In this document: piece by piece, positions 1 through 7,188 of the stretch
How positions within the stretch are numbered: the first letter of the stretch is position 1
How the letters are laid out: the number at the start of each line of letters is the position of its first letter
Source of the DNA: an uncultured Zoogloea sp.
Lineage (GTDB): Bacteria; Pseudomonadota; Gammaproteobacteria; Burkholderiales; Rhodocyclaceae
NCBI GenBank assembly: GCA_937967645.1
Contig: CALBTT010000030.1
Coordinates: 1 to 11,175, forward strand
Length of the DNA: 11,175 nt
Reading direction: 5' to 3'
Position numbers and translations under genes: made by a program
The notes under the pieces: generated by a model
Told to the model about the DNA's origin: nothing
The model's input: the letters and a program-made list of their open reading frames with translations, nothing else
Database searches by the model: none

Positions 1-47
1 GAGATGGTGATTCGTGACTGGAGTTCAGACGTGTGCTCTTCCGATCT
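1..47 (+). other. Illumina TruSeq P7-side adapter (not genomic)
   Basis: Bases 14-47 match the 34-nt TruSeq indexed-adapter stem exactly (starts GTGACTGGAG, ends TTCCGATCT). Bases 1-5 (GAGAT) are the end of the P7 primer, and bases 6-13 (GGTGATTC) sit where the 8-nt i7 index belongs. Genomic sequence starts at 48. Any protein predicted across this stretch (for example one beginning MTGVQTCALPI) is an adapter translation. Confidence 0.98.
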
Positions 48-241
48 GGCGGAGTGGGTTCTGCAGGAATCGCGGGAACGGTGGATGCCGCCACGACGGC
101 CTCGGGGCCCGGCTGGCTTGGGCCGGATTCGGGCAGAAGGCCGGTGATTTTGGCAATGCCTGCCAGGCTGACGGCAGTGACGGAGGCGGCGGCAACCCAC
201 AGCATGGGGTGCAGGCCGGGGCGGGCAGGGGTGGTGCTCAT
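48..241 (-). CDS. Small membrane-anchored protein, probably glycine-zipper 2TM family, N-terminal fragment
   Basis: Only the first 64 codons are present; the contig end and adapter remove the rest. The ATG (241-239) has a good ribosome binding site, AGGAG (minus strand, 248-252), six bases upstream. The protein starts MSTTPARPGLHP, then has one hydrophobic segment at about residues 14-36 (LWVAAASVTAVSLAGI and on), then a proline/alanine-rich stretch to the cut. A short basic-polar start, one membrane helix ending near TGLLP and a Pro/Ala linker resemble betaproteobacterial proteins annotated as glycine zipper 2TM domain-containing (SlyB/YMGG-like envelope proteins). The diagnostic glycine zipper would lie in the missing part, so the family call rests on resemblance of the N-terminus. 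It lies downstream of the MnmC gene on the same strand, 130 bp away, and probably has its own promoter in that gap. Confidence 0.6.
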
Positions 242-247
242 GGTTTT

Positions 248-252
248 CTCCT
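248..252 (-). promoter_or_regulatory. Ribosome binding site of the glycine-zipper-type gene
   Basis: AGGAG on the minus strand, six bases before the ATG at 241-239. It is one of the best Shine-Dalgarno matches in the window and fixes the start of the truncated gene. Confidence 0.7.
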
Positions 253-304
253 CTTGAGGTAGAGAGCTTAACGCTCGCTGTTCCCTCAGGGAGACCGCTG
301 CAAA

Positions 305-323
305 GGCCTTTTACACAAAGGCC
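305..323 (-). terminator. Perfect 7-bp hairpin in the gap after mnmC
   Basis: On the minus strand GGCCTTT-GTGTA-AAAGGCC forms a perfect 7-bp stem with a 5-base loop, about 48 bases past the mnmC stop. It is followed by TTTGCAGC, so the U-tract is short. It may be a weak terminator for mnmC, or an operator or leader element of the downstream gene. A second small palindrome (TCCCT-C-AGGGA, 282-292) lies nearer that gene. Confidence 0.35.
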
Positions 324-371
324 GTTCCCACAAAAAACGCTTACAAACCGGTGCGCTTCCGCCACCCCTTA

Positions 372-1568
372 CTACTCGTCACCGCCGCGGTCGGGGCGCG
401 GGGGCTTGAGCAGGTAGCGGGCCGGGTCCAGGGCTTCAACGAGATCCTGCTCCAGCGGCAGCGGGTCGCCATGCAGCTGGCTGGCCAGCAGCTCGCCCAT
501 CAGGCTGGCCCACACCAGCCCCCGGGCGCCGAAGCCGGACAGGGCGTGCAGCCCTGGGTGCCTCGGGATGTCCGCGAGAGGGGTGTTCCGCTCTGCCTGA
601 CGCACCGCCGGGATGGCGCCGACCATTGGCAGGCGGTCGGGGGATGCGGGGCGGAAGCCGACCCGGCCGTCCAGCGTGGCCGGGTCGAAGGCCGCTGCGT
701 AGCCGGGCAGGATGAAGTCGAGCTTGGTCAGGTTCTCCCGGTGCTCCTCTTCACGCAGTTCGGTGCCGTCGTCGTCGGCCATGAAGGTGGCGCCGGCACA
801 GCGGATCCCGTCCACCTCGGGGCTGACGTAACCGAGGCGGCACACGACGATACGGGGGGCGCTGCCGGCGCTTGCCGGGAGGTGCGAGACCTGGCCCCGT
901 GCCGGCCGGACCGGCAGCGGTGCGGCCTGGGGAAGGGCACGGATGCCGACCCCGTTGGCCAGGATGACCACGGGTGCGCGGGCAATCTCGGAGCCGTCCG
1001 CCGCGAAGGCGATCCACTCCCCGTCCACGTGCTCCAGGCGTGCGAGATGTTGCCCGAAACAGGTGCGGATCCCGCTGCCGCCCGCGGCCAGGTTGCTGGC
1101 ACACAGGCTGGGGGGCTGGATCCAGCCGCCCCCCGGGAACCACCACCCTCCCAGTTCCACCGGCCACTCAGCCAGGCGGCTGGCTTCCTCCCGATCAACG
1201 AAGCGGAGATAGTCTTCAGCCGGGCGGTGAGCCTCGACCACCGCGCGCATCTTGGTTTCCTGCTTGGCGTCCCGCGCCAGGTGCAGTACGCCGGTGGCCT
1301 CCCAGCGCACCGGGTGGCCTTGTTCGGCGAGGTGGGCCAGATGGCGCAGCCCGTAAAGAAAGCCGGCCCGCGTGATGCGCGCCAGGCGGTTGTCGTCCAG
1401 GCTGGGCAGGGGGCGGAACACCCCGGCCCGGTTGCCCGAGGCGCCCTGTCCAGGGCCGTCGGCCGCGTCGACAACGCAGACCTGCCAGCCGCGGGCGGCC
1501 AGGCGTTCGGCAACGGAGGTGCCGGCAACGCCGGCGCCGATGATCAGGGCGTGTTTCACTCTTGGCAT
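372..1568 (-). CDS. mnmC: FAD-dependent cmnm5s2U34 tRNA oxidoreductase, MnmC C-terminal (MnmC(o)) type, stand-alone
   Basis: A 398-residue flavoprotein of the DAO fold. It has an N-terminal dinucleotide-binding motif GAGVAG (G11-x-G13-x-x-G16) with the acidic D34 ending the second strand, then GASGN (42-46). After it comes GVFRPLPSLDDNRLARITRA, close to the MnmC family. Near the C-terminus are VGFRPASPDRLPMVG and GFGARGL, the usual flavin-contacting segments of MnmC. In E. coli this domain oxidatively removes the carboxymethyl group of cmnm5(s2)U34 in tRNA, giving nm5(s2)U, and a fused N-terminal domain then methylates it. Here that roughly 250-residue methyltransferase domain is absent: upstream of the ATG there is only the gap to divergent pepN. 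The ATG at 1568-1566 was chosen because it sits just before the Rossmann strand; the Shine-Dalgarno match is poor. A different DAO-family oxidase is possible but less likely. Confidence 0.8.
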   Translation of the reverse strand: MPRVKHALIIGAGVAGTSVAERLAARGWQVCVVDAADGPGQGASGNRAGVFRPLPSLDDNRLARITRAGFLYGLRHLAHLAEQGHPVRWEATGVLHLARDAKQETKMRAVVEAHRPAEDYLRFVDREEASRLAEWPVELGGWWFPGGGWIQPPSLCASNLAAGGSGIRTCFGQHLARLEHVDGEWIAFAADGSEIARAPVVILANGVGIRALPQAAPLPVRPARGQVSHLPASAGSAPRIVVCRLGYVSPEVDGIRCAGATFMADDDGTELREEEHRENLTKLDFILPGYAAAFDPATLDGRVGFRPASPDRLPMVGAIPAVRQAERNTPLADIPRHPGLHALSGFGARGLVWASLMGELLASQLHGDPLPLEQDLVEALDPARYLLKPPRPDRGGDE

Positions 1569-1708
1569 GTGTGTGTTCCGGGATGGGCCTTTCAGACTGC
1601 TGCAGTGCGGCGTCGGGCGCCGATTCAGCCCCTCCATTCTGCCATACGTGCTGGATGGCACCCCGCCGCCCACCCGTGCCAAGGCTGCGTCCGGGGGCGG
1701 GAGCGGGC

Positions 1709-1714
1709 TAGAAT
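1709..1714 (+). promoter_or_regulatory. Possible -10 box for pepN
   Basis: TAGAAT matches the TATAAT consensus at 5 of 6 positions and lies 38 bases before the pepN ATG, which would give a leader of about 30 bases. No convincing -35 box is visible 16-18 bases upstream (the region is GC-rich), so this is only a candidate. The pepN Shine-Dalgarno AAGGA (1739-1743) follows. Confidence 0.35.
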
Positions 1715-1752
1715 CCCACCCTTGCAGAAGAAACCCACAAGGACTCCCCCAC

Positions 1753-4443
1753 ATGCGTACCCAACAAGGCACCCCCGTCCGGCGCGAGGCCTACCAGCCT
1801 CTCGCCTACGGCGTCGAAACCGTTGATCTGGACTTCCTCCTCGATCCCAAGGCCACCCAGGTCAGCAGCCGCCTGGTGTGCGTGCGCAATGAGGAGGCGC
1901 CTGCGGGGCCGGTCGTCCTGTTCGGCGAGGGGCTCGAGCTGGTGTCCCTGCGCGTGGATGGTGCCGAACCGGCGCCTGGTCAGGTGCGGAAGACGGATTC
2001 CGGGCTGGAGATCGACGTGTCGGCCGAACGGGTGGTGCTGGACATCGTCACCCGCATCGACCCCTCCGCCAACCTGACCCTGTCGGGCCTCTACCAGTCG
2101 CGCGGTGGCTACTACACCCAGTGCGAGGCGGAGGGCTTCCGCAGCATCACCTACTTCCCCGACCGGCCGGACATCATGGCCCGCTACACCGTGCGCCTGG
2201 AGGCTGATGCGGCGGCTTGCCCGGTGCTGCTGTCCAACGGCAACCTGCTCGAGACCGGCAGCCTGCCCAACGGCCGCCACTTCGCCCGCTGGGAGGATCC
2301 CTTCCCCAAGCCCTCCTACCTGTTCGCCCTGGTGGCGGCCGATCTCAAGGCCCTGGAGCGCAAGGTGGACACCGCCTCCGGCCGCGAAGTGCTGCTGCAG
2401 GTGTGGGTCGAGGCGCGTGACCTGGACCGGGTCGGCCACGCCATGGACTCGCTGATCCATTCCATGCGCTGGGACGAAGAGGTGTTCGGCCTGGAGCTGG
2501 ACCTGGACCGCTTCATGATCGTCGCCGTGTCCGACTTCAACATGGGCGCCATGGAGAACAAGGGCCTCAACATCTTCAACACCAAGTACGTGCTGGCCAA
2601 CCCCGAGACCGGCACCGACCTGGACTTCGAGAACGTGGAGAGCGTGGTCGCCCACGAATACTTCCACAACTGGACGGGTAACCGGGTCACCTGCCGCGAC
2701 TGGTTCCAGCTCACCCTCAAGGAAGGCCTCACGGTCTTCCGCGACCAGCAGTTCACCGCCGACATGATGGCCCGCGCCTCCGACTCGCCGGAGGCCGCCG
2801 CCTCGGCCCGCGCGGTGACCCGCATTGCCAACGTGCGCGGCCTGCGCAGCGGCCAGTTCCCCGAGGACGCGGGGCCCATGGCCCACCCGATCCGCCCGGA
2901 CAGCTACCAGGAGATCAACAACTTCTACACCGCCACGGTGTACCAGAAGGGCGCCGAGGTCATCCGCATGCTGCACACCCTGCTGGGGCGTGAGGGCTTC
3001 CGCAACGGCATGGACCTGTACTTCTCCTACCACGACGGCCAGGCCGTGACCTGCGACGACTTCGTGGGCTGCATGGCCGAGGCCAATGGCGCCGACCTGG
3101 ACCTCTTCATGCGCTGGTACAGCCAGGCCGGTACGCCGCGCCTCAAGGCCGAGGGCGTGTACGACCCGGCCGGCCGCAGCTACAGCCTGACCCTCAGCCA
3201 GAGTACCCCGGCCACCCCCGGCCAGGCGGACAAACTGCCCCTGCACATTCCGGTGGCGGTGGGCCTGATCGGCGCCGACGGTGCCGACCTGCCCCTGCAG
3301 CTGGAGGGCGAGGCCCATGCAGGCGACACCACCCGGGTGCTCGAGCTCAAGGACACCAGCCGGACCTGGCGCTTCACCGGCATCGACGCCGAGCCGGTGC
3401 CCTCCGTGCTGCGCGGCTACTCCGCCCCGGTGATCCTCGAGATCGCCGAGGACGATGCTCGCCTGGCCTTCCGCATGGCCCACGACAGCGACCCCTTCAA
3501 CCGCTGGGATGCCGCCCAGCGCTACATGGAGCGGGTGATCCTGGCCCTGGCGGCCGAGACCGCCGCCGGCCGGCCGATGGAAGTGCCGCAGGCCTTCGGC
3601 CACGCCTTCCGGGCGCTGCTGATCAACGCCGGTCTGGATCCGGCCTTCGTCGCCGAGACCCTGGCGCTGCCCTCCGAGGCCTATCTGCTCGAGCGCATGC
3701 AGCCGGCCGATCCGGCGCCGCTGCGTGCCGCCCTGATCCACCTGAGTCGCGAACTGGGCCATGCCCTCCAGGGCGACTTCCTGGCCCGTTACATGGACCT
3801 GGAGGTGGACGGCGATTACCGCTACCACCCGGCCGATGCAGGCCGGCGCGCCCTGCGCAACCTGTGCCTGCGCTACATGATGGCCTGGGGCGGACCCACC
3901 GCGGTGCAGCTGGCCACCCTGCAGTTCAAGACCGCCGGCAACATGACCGACCGCTACGGCGCCCTGGCGGCCCTGGTGCAGAGCGACGCGCCGGAGCGTC
4001 TGGAGGCCCTCGAGGCTTTCCACGAACGCTACAAGGACGACGCCCTGGTGCTGGACAAGTGGTTCCTGCTGCAGGCCGGCGCCTGGCGCTGGTCCGATGC
4101 CGCGCCGGCCACCCTCGAGCGGGTCCGCGCCCTGATGGACAACCCGGCCTTCAGCCTGTCCAACCCCAACAAGGTGTACTCACTGCTGGGCGGCTACTTC
4201 AAGGCCAACGCGGCTGAGTTCCACCGGGAGGACGGTGCCGGCTATGCCTTCTGGGCCGAGCAGGTGGTGGCCCTCGACCGCAACAACCCGCAGGTGGCCT
4301 CGCGCATGGCGCGCGCCCTGGAAGGCTGGCGCAAGTTCACGCCGGCCATCCAGGCCCGGATCCGCGTTGCGCTGGAGCAGGTGGCGGGGGCGGAGGGCTT
4401 GTCGCCCGACGTCACCGAGATCGTCGGCAAGGCCCTGGCCTGA
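1753..4443 (+). CDS. pepN: Aminopeptidase N (M1 family zinc metallopeptidase)
   Basis: An 896-residue cytosolic zinc exopeptidase that removes N-terminal amino acids from peptides in the last steps of protein turnover. The active site is complete: GAMEN substrate-binding motif at 265-269; zinc motif HEYFH at 301-305 followed 18 residues later by E324 (HEXXH-x18-E); and the transition-state tyrosine in TVYQKGAE at Y397. Apart from a shift of four residues, and a 12-residue insertion between D337 and R353 (rich in Ala, Ser, Glu), these map onto E. coli PepN (H297, E298, H301, E320, Y381). Length is close to the E. coli enzyme (870). The ATG at 1753 follows AAGGA with a 9-base gap and begins the usual PepN N-terminus (MRTQQGTPVRREAYQPLAYGV, shown in part). 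The frame is open further upstream, but that part is antisense to mnmC. It is divergent from mnmC and convergent with the glycosylation cassette. Confidence 0.97.
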   Translation: MRTQQGTPVRREAYQPLAYGVETVDLDFLLDPKATQVSSRLVCVRNEEAPAGPVVLFGEGLELVSLRVDGAEPAPGQVRKTDSGLEIDVSAERVVLDIVTRIDPSANLTLSGLYQSRGGYYTQCEAEGFRSITYFPDRPDIMARYTVRLEADAAACPVLLSNGNLLETGSLPNGRHFARWEDPFPKPSYLFALVAADLKALERKVDTASGREVLLQVWVEARDLDRVGHAMDSLIHSMRWDEEVFGLELDLDRFMIVAVSDFNMGAMENKGLNIFNTKYVLANPETGTDLDFENVESVVAHEYFHNWTGNRVTCRDWFQLTLKEGLTVFRDQQFTADMMARASDSPEAAASARAVTRIANVRGLRSGQFPEDAGPMAHPIRPDSYQEINNFYTATVYQKGAEVIRMLHTLLGREGFRNGMDLYFSYHDGQAVTCDDFVGCMAEANGADLDLFMRWYSQAGTPRLKAEGVYDPAGRSYSLTLSQSTPATPGQADKLPLHIPVAVGLIGADGADLPLQLEGEAHAGDTTRVLELKDTSRTWRFTGIDAEPVPSVLRGYSAPVILEIAEDDARLAFRMAHDSDPFNRWDAAQRYMERVILALAAETAAGRPMEVPQAFGHAFRALLINAGLDPAFVAETLALPSEAYLLERMQPADPAPLRAALIHLSRELGHALQGDFLARYMDLEVDGDYRYHPADAGRRALRNLCLRYMMAWGGPTAVQLATLQFKTAGNMTDRYGALAALVQSDAPERLEALEAFHERYKDDALVLDKWFLLQAGAWRWSDAAPATLERVRALMDNPAFSLSNPNKVYSLLGGYFKANAAEFHREDGAGYAFWAEQVVALDRNNPQVASRMARALEGWRKFTPAIQARIRVALEQVAGAEGLSPDVTEIVGKALA

Positions 4444-4447
4444 TCAT

Positions 4448-4480
4448 GCGGCCCCGCCTCCCAGGTGGAGGCGGGGCCGC
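4448..4480. terminator. 14-bp GC-rich hairpin between convergent genes
   Basis: GCGGCCCCGCCTCC (4448-4461) and GGAGGCGGGGCCGC (4467-4480) are perfect inverse complements around a 5-base loop, CAGGT. The hairpin starts 4 bases past the pepN stop and lies 16 bases past the stop of the convergent glycosyltransferase gene (4496). Neither strand has a U-tract after it, so it is not a textbook intrinsic terminator. Position and strength suggest a bidirectional terminator or 3'-end stabiliser. Confidence 0.65.
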
Positions 4481-4495
4481 GCGGGGTACGCCTCA

Positions 4496-6067
4496 TTACG
4501 CCGGGCAATGTACCTGGCTGGCGTCCGGGATGCGGTAGATCCGCGCGGGGGGCGGGACGACCAATTCGGTCAGTTTCGCGGCCGCCTTGCTGCCGAGGCT
4601 GCCCGGAAGCATTCCTGCGGCTTGGGCCATGGCACGGAAGAGACCACTCAAGCGGGTTTCGGTCACTGGCTGCAGGGGACCGATGGCGTGCCAGCAGGCG
4701 GGTGCCGGGGCGGGGGTGTCCACGATGGCGACGAGGCTCTGCCCGGCGGGCGGCAGGATCCTGCCTGCGAGCAGATCGTCCAACGGCATGATTCTCACGG
4801 GCGCGCGGTCGGGCCTCACCATGCTGTAGAAGTAGGCCGCCTTTTCGGCGCCAACCGGGCCATATACCTGGTCTTCGGGTTTGAGTCCGCGGGCCAGTTC
4901 CACTGCGCCCTTGCTGTTGGCGGTAAACACCGCCACGGTGTTTCTCTCCAATGCCCCCAGCATCAGGCTGGGCAGTACGATCAGTACCAGCGCCAGGCCC
5001 TGGACCGCTCCCCGCTGGCGTGAGACGAATACCGCGGCAAGCAGTGCAAGCGGTGCTGCAAACATCAACATGTAGTTGACCTGCTTGCTGATCAGCTTGA
5101 GCGGGTGCAGGGACACTGGCAGCAAGGAGAACAGGGCCAGCAGACCGATTGCCCACAAGGCCAGAAACCCGCCGCCTGCGCCGGTATCCCTGGTTCGTTG
5201 ACGCCACAGGCAGGCGAGCCCGATCAGTGCCAGCGGGCCCAGAAGCCAGGAATGGTAAATCTTGAGGAAGAAGTACTCGAGGTAGTAGGTGGCGGCCGAG
5301 TCGTTGGCGACTCCGGCAAAGCGCCCGGAGCTGGCTGCGTATTCCGCCGCGGCGGAGCCCGCGATGCGCAGAACGTAGAGCGGGTCGCCCGTGAGCATGA
5401 AGAAAAGCAGCAGGTTGGCGCTCACCATCAGCGCAAAGCCGCCCAGCATCCACAGCCATTTCCAGTTCCATTGGCGGAACAGCACGGGGTAGGCCAGGAA
5501 TACGGCGAGGTACAGGGTGGTGACTTCCTTGACCCAGAAGGACAGGCCGGCGGCCAGTCCAGCCAGCAGGAAGGACGCTGCCGAGTCGAGCCGTTGGCCG
5601 CGCCAGAACAGCAGGAAGCTGGCAGTGAGGCACAGGGCAAGCGGTGCGTCGGCCATCAGGCGGCCGGCAAAATGCACATGCACCGGCAGCACCGCCAGGA
5701 TCAGGCCGGCGGTCAGTGCGGCGCGCCTGCCAACCAGGTGGCGGCCGAGGGTGGCCACAAGGGCGATCTCGGTGACCGAGCACAGGAATGGCCAGAGGTT
5801 GAGGGCGTATTCAGACGAGCCGAACAAGGCAGCAAATGCCGCCATGGGCAGCTGCAGACCGTAGCGAATGGCGCCGATGTAGCCGGATGGTGTGAAGTCG
5901 CCGCTGGCGATCCGGAGCGCTGACTCCACGTAGGTCAGCTCGTCGGATCCGAAAAAGCCCGTATAGAAAAACAGGCGTACCGCTACGGCCAAGGCCACCA
6001 GTGCGCCCACCGCCAGGGTGGAAGGGGGCGCCTCCCTGTTGCCGCGGTCGGTCAGGTGACGGGTCAC
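4496..6067 (-). CDS. Multi-spanning GT-C glycosyltransferase, ArnT/PMT-like (family 39/83)
   Basis: A 523-residue integral membrane protein with about 12 hydrophobic segments between residues 18 and 370 and a tail of about 150 mostly soluble residues, presumably periplasmic. The first loop carries the catalytic-type acidic pair in GFFGSDELTY (D42, E43), and RLMADAPL (R136, D140) follows the fourth or fifth helix; both are typical of ArnT/PMT-like enzymes. Such enzymes take a sugar from undecaprenyl- or dolichyl-phosphate on the outer side of the membrane and pass it to lipid A, O-antigen, another glycan or a protein. The acceptor cannot be read from sequence. The start is the GTG at 6067-6065, which shares GTGA with the stop of the wecE-like gene and has GGAGG four bases upstream; an earlier ATG at 6124 would run inside wecE. 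It is the last gene of the five-gene unit. Part of the gene (5401-5520) is about 60% GC by hand count, lower than pepN samples (about 67%). Confidence 0.85.
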   Translation of the reverse strand: MTRHLTDRGNREAPPSTLAVGALVALAVAVRLFFYTGFFGSDELTYVESALRIASGDFTPSGYIGAIRYGLQLPMAAFAALFGSSEYALNLWPFLCSVTEIALVATLGRHLVGRRAALTAGLILAVLPVHVHFAGRLMADAPLALCLTASFLLFWRGQRLDSAASFLLAGLAAGLSFWVKEVTTLYLAVFLAYPVLFRQWNWKWLWMLGGFALMVSANLLLFFMLTGDPLYVLRIAGSAAAEYAASSGRFAGVANDSAATYYLEYFFLKIYHSWLLGPLALIGLACLWRQRTRDTGAGGGFLALWAIGLLALFSLLPVSLHPLKLISKQVNYMLMFAAPLALLAAVFVSRQRGAVQGLALVLIVLPSLMLGALERNTVAVFTANSKGAVELARGLKPEDQVYGPVGAEKAAYFYSMVRPDRAPVRIMPLDDLLAGRILPPAGQSLVAIVDTPAPAPACWHAIGPLQPVTETRLSGLFRAMAQAAGMLPGSLGSKAAAKLTELVVPPPARIYRIPDASQVHCPA

Positions 6068-7188
6068 AACGCCTCCAGGACGTGCTGGATGACTTGGGCC
6101 TGGTGTTCCTCGAGGCCGATCCACAACGGCAGGCGCACGAGGCGGTCGGCCATTTCAGTGGTCACCGGCAGCTCGCCGTGGGCGCGGCCATAGCGCTGCC
6201 CGGCGGGCGCGCTGTGCAGGGGGATGTAGTGGAACACCGAGTGCACGCCGGCCTCGCGCAGACGGTCGATGAAGGTGGTGCGATGCGCCAGGTCGGGCAG
6301 CAGCACGTAATACATGTGGGCGTTGTGCTGGCAGTGGGGCGGTACCACCGGGCGGCGCAGCTTGCCGGACCGCTCGGCGTCGGCCAGCCACTGGTGGTAA
6401 GTCGTCCAGATGGCCAGTCGCTGCCGGGTGATCTCGTCGGCCTCGTCGATCTGTGCGGCGAGGAAGGCAGCGATGATCTCCCCCGGCAGATAGGATGAGC
6501 CGATGTCCATCCAGGTGTATTTGTCCACCTGGCCGCGGAAGAACTGGGAGCGGTTGGTGCCTTTCTCGCGGATGATCTCGGCCCGCTCGGCGAACTGCAG
6601 TCCGTTGGCCAGCAGCGCGCCGCCTTCGCCGGAGATGATGTTCTTGGTTTCATGGAAGGACAGGGCACCCATGTGGCCGATGGAGCCCAGGGGGCGCCCC
6701 TTGTAGCTGGCCATCACGGCCTGGGCGGCGTCTTCCACCACGAGCAGGTTGTGCCGGTTGGCGATGGCCATGATGGCATCCATCTCGCAGCCGACGCCCG
6801 CGTAATGCACCGGGACGATGGCCTTGGTGCGCGGCGTGATGGCGGCCTCGATCAGCGTCTCGTCGATGTTGAGGGTGTCGGGGCGGATATCAACAAACAC
6901 GGGCACCGCACCCCGCAGGGCAAAGGCGTTGGCCGTCGATACAAAGGTGTATGAGGGCATGATGACCTCATCGCCGGGCTGGATGTCCGCGAGGATGGCG
7001 GACATTTCCAGTGCCGCGGTGCAGGAGTGGGTCAGCAGGGCCTTGCTTGTCCCGGTGCGTGCCTCCAGCCAGCGTGAACAGCGTTTGGTGAAGTTGCCAT
7101 CACCGGCCAGATGGCCATTGGCATGGGCCTGAGCGATGTTCCAGAGCTCCTTGCCCGTCATGTAGGGCTTGTTGAAAGGGATGTTCAT
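6064..7188 (-). CDS. wecE: dTDP-4-amino-4,6-dideoxygalactose transaminase (WecE/RffA)
   Basis: A 374-residue PLP-dependent sugar aminotransferase of the DegT/DnrJ/EryC1 family. In E. coli WecE transfers the amino group of glutamate to dTDP-4-keto-6-deoxyglucose to make dTDP-Fuc4N, a precursor of enterobacterial common antigen. The resemblance to E. coli WecE is close over the whole length: start NIPFNKP; PGDEVIMPSYTFVSTANAF (71-89); IRPDTLNIDETLIEAAIT; VVEDAAQ (150-156); SFHETKN with Schiff-base lysine K182 (K181 in E. coli by my alignment); REKGTNRSQFFRGQVDKYTW; and VFHYIPLH near the end. Length equals the family norm (about 376). The ATG at 7188-7186 starts four bases inside the preceding gtrA-like gene (ATGA overlap). 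No other enterobacterial common antigen genes lie nearby, apart from the WecD-like gene, so the sugar likely serves another glycan. The related 4-aminotransferases that make the gluco epimer are less likely given the match. Confidence 0.9.
   Translation of the reverse strand: MNIPFNKPYMTGKELWNIAQAHANGHLAGDGNFTKRCSRWLEARTGTSKALLTHSCTAALEMSAILADIQPGDEVIMPSYTFVSTANAFALRGAVPVFVDIRPDTLNIDETLIEAAITPRTKAIVPVHYAGVGCEMDAIMAIANRHNLLVVEDAAQAVMASYKGRPLGSIGHMGALSFHETKNIISGEGGALLANGLQFAERAEIIREKGTNRSQFFRGQVDKYTWMDIGSSYLPGEIIAAFLAAQIDEADEITRQRLAIWTTYHQWLADAERSGKLRRPVVPPHCQHNAHMYYVLLPDLAHRTTFIDRLREAGVHSVFHYIPLHSAPAGQRYGRAHGELPVTTEMADRLVRLPLWIGLEEHQAQVIQHVLEAL
6072..6076 (-). promoter_or_regulatory. Ribosome binding site that fixes the GTG start of the GT-C gene
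   Basis: GGAGG on the minus strand, four bases before the GTG at 6067-6065 and inside the end of the wecE-like gene. This decides for the GTG over the upstream in-frame ATG and suggests translational coupling. Confidence 0.7.

Noticed and set aside
1600..1611. CTGCAGTGCGGC occurring both here and at 9549-9560
   Set aside because: A single 12-base match in two leader-side gaps without further shared sequence; probably chance in GC-rich DNA.
1569..1772. N-terminal extension of MnmC to an upstream ATG, possibly a remnant methyltransferase
   Set aside because: The 68 added residues run into the divergent pepN start and do not look like a SAM-dependent methyltransferase.
351..1826. A 491-codon plus-strand open frame over mnmC
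   Set aside because: It mirrors the mnmC coding strand and has a low-complexity composition with no recognisable family.
1708..4023. A 771-codon open frame on the minus strand opposite pepN
   Set aside because: It is antisense to a complete, well-conserved pepN; its protein is rich in Gly, His, Val and Gln with no domain, as expected of antisense frames in GC-rich DNA.
4242..5783. A 513-codon minus-strand open frame in another frame of the GT-C gene, reaching into pepN
   Set aside because: The Arg/Pro/Gly-rich composition and lack of membrane helices show it is a shadow frame; the true frame has 12 hydrophobic segments.
4496..6067. Naming the GT-C gene arnT
   Set aside because: No arnA, arnB or arnD is near and the donor predicted from the neighbours is not Ara4N.
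6068..6124. Longer GT-C protein starting at the ATG at 6124
   Set aside because: It would overlap wecE by 61 bp, whereas the GTG at 6067 has a GGAGG and a 4-bp overlap like the other junctions.
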